Assembly (NCBI GenBank): GCA_043813895.1
Contig: JBDRKQ010000121.1
Span: 1 to 16,277 of the forward strand
Direction of reading: 5' to 3'
Source of the DNA: CAZTAR01 sp043813895
GTDB taxonomy: Bacteria; Planctomycetota; Phycisphaerae; UBA1845; UTPLA1
Length of the DNA stretch: 16,277 nucleotides
Shown here: piece by piece, positions 14,353 to 16,277 of the stretch
Numbering within the stretch: the first letter of the stretch is position 1
Layout of the letters: each line of letters begins with the position of its first letter
Notes under the pieces: generated by a model
Told to the model about the DNA's origin: nothing
What the model saw: the letters and a program-made list of their open reading frames with translations, nothing else
Database searches by the model: none
Program-made: the position numbers and the translations under genes

Positions 14353-14676
14353 ATGACATCGCTGATGAACATCGCCCTGAGTGGGATGCACCGCAATTGC
14401 GGGGGTCTCACAACAGCGGCGAATAACGTGGCGAACGTCAACACCAGGGGCTACCGCACGCAACGGTACGACGCCGCCACAGGCACAACATCTCCCCGCT
14501 ACGAAACGACACCGCGCTCGGCGGACACCGACGGCGACGCGCCGCCGGTTTCAGATGTCGATCTGGCAACCGAATTCGTGGACATCAAGCTGCACGAGAT
14601 CGGCTACCGGGCGAACGCGACAGTGATCCAGATCGCCGACAGGCTCTCGGGCGAAGTGCTGGACCTGCTCGCCTAA
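14353..14676 (+). CDS. Minimal flagellar basal-body rod-like protein (FlgC/FlgG type)
   Basis: The 107-residue protein consists almost only of the two conserved ends of axial flagellar proteins. The N-terminal rod motif is 'SLMNIALSGMHRNCGGLTTAANNVANVNTRGYRTQR' (about 3-38), including the diagnostic A-N-N-V-A-N-x-N-T-x-G-Y. The C-terminal motif is 'DVDLATEFVDIKLHEIGYRANATVIQIADRLSGEVLDLL' (about 68-106), like FlgC/FlgG. In the full-length proteins these helices pack into the coiled-coil core of rod or hook, with 60 to 200 residues of surface domain between them; here a Thr/Pro/Asp-rich link of about 30 residues takes that place. The start is set by GGGAGGA 4 bases before the ATG (14342-14348). 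No other flagellar gene is nearby. It may be an accessory rod part or a repurposed protein. Confidence 0.85.
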   Translation: MTSLMNIALSGMHRNCGGLTTAANNVANVNTRGYRTQRYDAATGTTSPRYETTPRSADTDGDAPPVSDVDLATEFVDIKLHEIGYRANATVIQIADRLSGEVLDLLA

Positions 14677-14682
14677 CGTGCG

Positions 14683-14704
14683 TCTCTATGCTTCGCTATA
14701 GAGA
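14683..14704. terminator. Hairpin after the flagellar-like gene
   Basis: TCTCTAT (14683-14689) and ATAGAGA (14698-14704) form a perfect 7-bp stem around an 8-base loop (GCTTCGCT), starting 6 bases after the gene's stop codon. No T tract follows, so it may be an RNA 3' end protector more than a terminator. Confidence 0.45.
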
Positions 14705-14813
14705 AGGGTGGGGGCTCCGAGCCAACGACGCCCGCGCATAACAGCTTGGCACAGTCTTCGCAGCTCTTCTCCAGTCCGGCGAGTTCGGCCATTCACCGTG
14801 TGGTTCGCCAGCC

Positions 14814-15008
14814 TCAGCCCTCTGCGCCGCCGACCGACCGCTGAACAGCGGCCAGGCGGTTGCTCACCGCGCGGCGGAGGTTTTCGCACGACGCGAGCAG
14901 AATCGGTCGGTCGTCGGTATCGGCGAGCAGATAGACGCCGCCGTGAGTAGGCAGAGATCGGGCATCGAGTGAGCCATCGGCGCCCAGATCGAGGTGTTGA
15001 TCGAACAT
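14814..15008 (-). pseudogene. Possible remnant of a GIY-YIG/UvrC-N-like protein
   Basis: The minus-strand frame codes for 64 residues containing 'LPTHGGVYLLADTDDRPILLASCENLRRAVSNRL'. This follows the opening pattern of GIY-YIG domains, LP-x-x-x-GVY-x-x-x-D...(VLYVG)...NLR-x-R-V, as in the N-terminal domain of UvrC. The second tyrosine-glycine (Y-V-G) reads L-L-A here and the domain stops soon after, so a working nuclease is unlikely. The frame ends in TGA and no clear continuation appears in the other two frames. The ATG at 15008 lies 14 bases from the repeat at 15022-15094 and has only a weak AAGG upstream. It could be a decayed gene, the start of a planctomycete family I know poorly, or chance. 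The rest of 14705-14813 shows nothing supportable. Confidence 0.35.
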
Positions 15009-15021
15009 CGGGGACCTTCAC

Positions 15022-15094
15022 GAACCCCCGGCCTTGGCCAGGGGGTGGCCCGGCAATATACGGGAACCTACCCCCCGGCCAAGGCCGGGGGCTC
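15022..15094. repeat. Twin-hairpin repeat, GGCCTTGGCC family, copy 2
   Basis: Arms at 15022-15046 and 15070-15094 are inverted copies with two mismatches, each a hairpin around GGCC-TT/AA-GGCC. The centre holds CCCG-GCAATATA-CGGG (15049-15064), a third small hairpin. The right arm is identical over 25 bases to that of copy 1 (2994-3018), and overall length is the same 73 bases. It lies between the GIY-YIG-like remnant and the stress protein gene. Confidence 0.92.
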
Positions 15095-15131
15095 TCGCCA
15101 AGGCCGGTGCCACACTCAAACCTTAAGTGCT

Positions 15132-16019
15132 CTAATCCAGCGCGAAGATGGCTTCGATCAACCTCAGCGTCTCGCCTTTCTCCTTGACGACCAGGGTCGG
15201 CAGCGTGCAGGACATGAGAAGCTCCTCGGACTTGCTGCCGAGGAAGACCGCCGCAGGTTTGGTCGCGCCGCGGCTGCCTAAAACGAGGATGTCCATCTTT
15301 GTCGCCATCGCCACATGCGCAATCGCGGCGCCCGGCTGGTCGGAAAACGCGACGATCGAATCCATGCGTACACCCTGCGTGTCGACGCCTGCGAGGAATC
15401 GGTCCAGGTCGCGGTCGGCGAACTGGCGTTGCGCTTCGGCGGCATCCTTGAAAGTGGCGCCTGCGAGGTTGTGTCTGGGATCGATGTTGCGAACCGAGAC
15501 GGTCGTGAGGTAGGCGTTGGGATTGTCGGAAGCCTTGACCAAATCAATGGCCGCCTCCAGCGCGAGCTTCGCGTGCTTGGATTGGTCCACCGCCACCAGG
15601 ATGCGGCTGAAGTGCGGCGTGCACAGCTCCGGCACGACGAGCACGTTGCACGGCGCTTTCCGAACGATCCGCGTCGTGGCGTACTTCAGGCTCATCTGGC
15701 TCGAAGGAAGCCGCCGCCCGATGATGATGAGGCCCATGTCCAAATCACGCGCGGCCTTGAGCACTTCCACAAGGTTCGAGCCGTGCCGAACCTCACACTT
15801 GGTCTGTTCCGCGAGTTCGGCGGGAAGCGCCTGGCGGATCTTGGCCTCCAGGGAACTGATGTCCGGGTCCGTCGCGACGCCGCCCGGGGAGGCATCATGG
15901 ACATGGATGCAGTAGACCTGTCGAACGCCCAACCTGGCCATGTGACCGGCAAACGCGAGAACGGCGTCATCGGTCGGCGCGTCCTTCAGGAATACGCCCA
16001 TCTTCTCGAATCTCTTCAT
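15132..16019 (-). CDS. Tandem universal stress protein (two Usp domains)
   Basis: The 295-residue protein contains two UspA-type alpha/beta domains. The first runs from 'FEKMGVFLKDAPTDDAVLAFAGHMARL' to 'DMGLIIIGRRLPSS...TRIVRKAPCNVLVVPE' and the second from 'FSRILVAVDQSKHAKLALEAAIDLV' to 'DILVLGSRGATKPAAVFLGSKSEELLMSCTLPTLVVKEK'. The second keeps a G-x2-G-x8/9-G-S ATP-loop pattern (GSRGATKPAAVFLGSKSE); the first has a degenerate one (GRRLPSSQ...), so perhaps only one domain binds nucleotide. Such proteins are cytoplasmic and tied to stress survival or regulation of partner proteins. The ATG at 16019 is chosen over the upstream frame start at 16085 because GAGGAGA lies 8 bases before it (plus 16028-16034) and homology begins at residue 2. 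It appears to be a single-gene unit. Confidence 0.9.
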   Translation of the reverse strand: MKRFEKMGVFLKDAPTDDAVLAFAGHMARLGVRQVYCIHVHDASPGGVATDPDISSLEAKIRQALPAELAEQTKCEVRHGSNLVEVLKAARDLDMGLIIIGRRLPSSQMSLKYATTRIVRKAPCNVLVVPELCTPHFSRILVAVDQSKHAKLALEAAIDLVKASDNPNAYLTTVSVRNIDPRHNLAGATFKDAAEAQRQFADRDLDRFLAGVDTQGVRMDSIVAFSDQPGAAIAHVAMATKMDILVLGSRGATKPAAVFLGSKSEELLMSCTLPTLVVKEKGETLRLIEAIFALD

Positions 16020-16098
16020 GGGAGTGGTCTCCTCTGCATCCCGTCTGCCTATACCAACCCGAAGCACAAGTGAGCGTACAATCACGACGCTTGCCTAA

Positions 16099-16180
16099 TC
16101 CGAGCCCCGAGCGCAAGCGAGCGGGTCCAAAGACCTGTGGTCTTCCCACGAATACCCCGCGCTGGCGCTTGGGGCTCGGA
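16099..16180. repeat. Twin-hairpin repeat, CGAGCCCC family
   Basis: The left arm TCCGAGCCCCGAGCGC... (16099-16125) and the right arm ...GCGCTTGGGGCTCGGA (16155-16180) are imperfect inverted copies. A central perfect hairpin AAGACC-TGT-GGTCTT sits at 16130-16144. Just after it, GGTCTTCCCACGAATAC (16139-16155) closely matches the centre of the 10469-10551 element, although the arms are unrelated. It lies upstream of the stress protein gene on the minus strand. Confidence 0.88.
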
Positions 16181-16236
16181 TCAGGCCCGCCGAAACTGTC
16201 ACGGCCCCCGACACGGCGGCCCGTCCATCTATAGAT

Positions 16237-16276
16237 CGGCGTGAAGCGGATTTCGTATGACTGATCCTTCACGCCG
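16237..16276. terminator. Inverted repeat at the window edge, possible terminator or repeat arm
   Basis: CGGCGTGAAG at 16237-16246 is the exact inverse of CTTCACGCCG at 16267-16276, with a further inner GGAT/ATCC pair (16248-16251, 16264-16267 region). The window ends one base later, so it cannot be told whether this ends a gene beyond the edge or is part of another repeat. Confidence 0.4.
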
Positions 16277-16277
16277 G

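Noticed and set aside
14673..14792. 39-residue minus-strand frame starting MAELAGLEKSCEDCAKL
   Set aside because: It overlaps the end of the flagellar-like gene, has a stop immediately before its ATG, no convincing ribosome-binding site and no recognised motif.
16020..16085. 22-residue N-terminal extension of the stress protein
   Set aside because: The GAGGAGA site lies inside it at the right distance from the ATG at 16019, and Usp homology begins there.
2946..16180. CRISPR array or attachment sites
   Set aside because: The repeats are scattered singly between genes, with no regular spacing and no cas, integrase or transposase gene in the window.

Overview
The window is high-GC bacterial chromosome, most likely from a member of the Planctomycetota. 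The class cannot be fixed from the sequence; something near Phycisphaerae or Pirellulales is a guess. The pointers are a PEP-CTERM-tailed exported protein, a Kdo transferase (so a lipid A-type outer membrane), a reduced division/wall block with a LysM protein inside it, a small flagellar-rod-like protein, and intergenic spaces filled with GC-rich palindromic repeats. No phage, transposase, CRISPR array, tRNA or rRNA was seen.

Layout. 2-865 (+) is the 3' part of a protein with an FG-GAP-like segment, closed by a strong terminator at 893-923. 962-1807 (-) is a PEP-CTERM exported protein and 2068-3156 (-) a TPR lipoprotein whose start is obscured by a repeat. 3157-3536 holds a candidate promoter and a nest of hairpins. 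3537-5972 (+) carries a GT2 glycosyltransferase and a distant BshC-like protein. After a hairpin array (6007-6151) comes the wall/division block: rsmH (TTG start proposed at 6168), a LysM membrane protein, an ftsL-like gene and ftsI (6168-10444). The block stops at a perfectly formed repeat (10469-10551) instead of continuing into mur genes. A polytopic GT-C-like membrane protein (10608-12149), a SEC-C motif protein (12406-12642), waaA (12733-14118, probably leaderless) and a 107-residue FlgC/FlgG-like mini-protein (14353-14676) follow. 14677-15131 holds a possible GIY-YIG-like remnant and a repeat. A tandem universal stress protein (15132-16019, -) and another repeat end the window.

How the genes relate. 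RsmH, the LysM protein, FtsL-like and FtsI form one transcription unit for ribosome maturation and septal peptidoglycan synthesis. WaaA, the GT2 enzyme and the GT-C-like protein point to envelope glycan synthesis, but their acceptors cannot be read from sequence.

The most unusual signal is not a gene. At least five intergenic spaces carry elements about 50-85 bp long with one shared plan: a hairpin arm, a short centre that often has its own small hairpin, and the same arm inverted. The arm sequences differ between families, yet the fold is kept, in one case by paired base changes, and two otherwise different families share a central motif.
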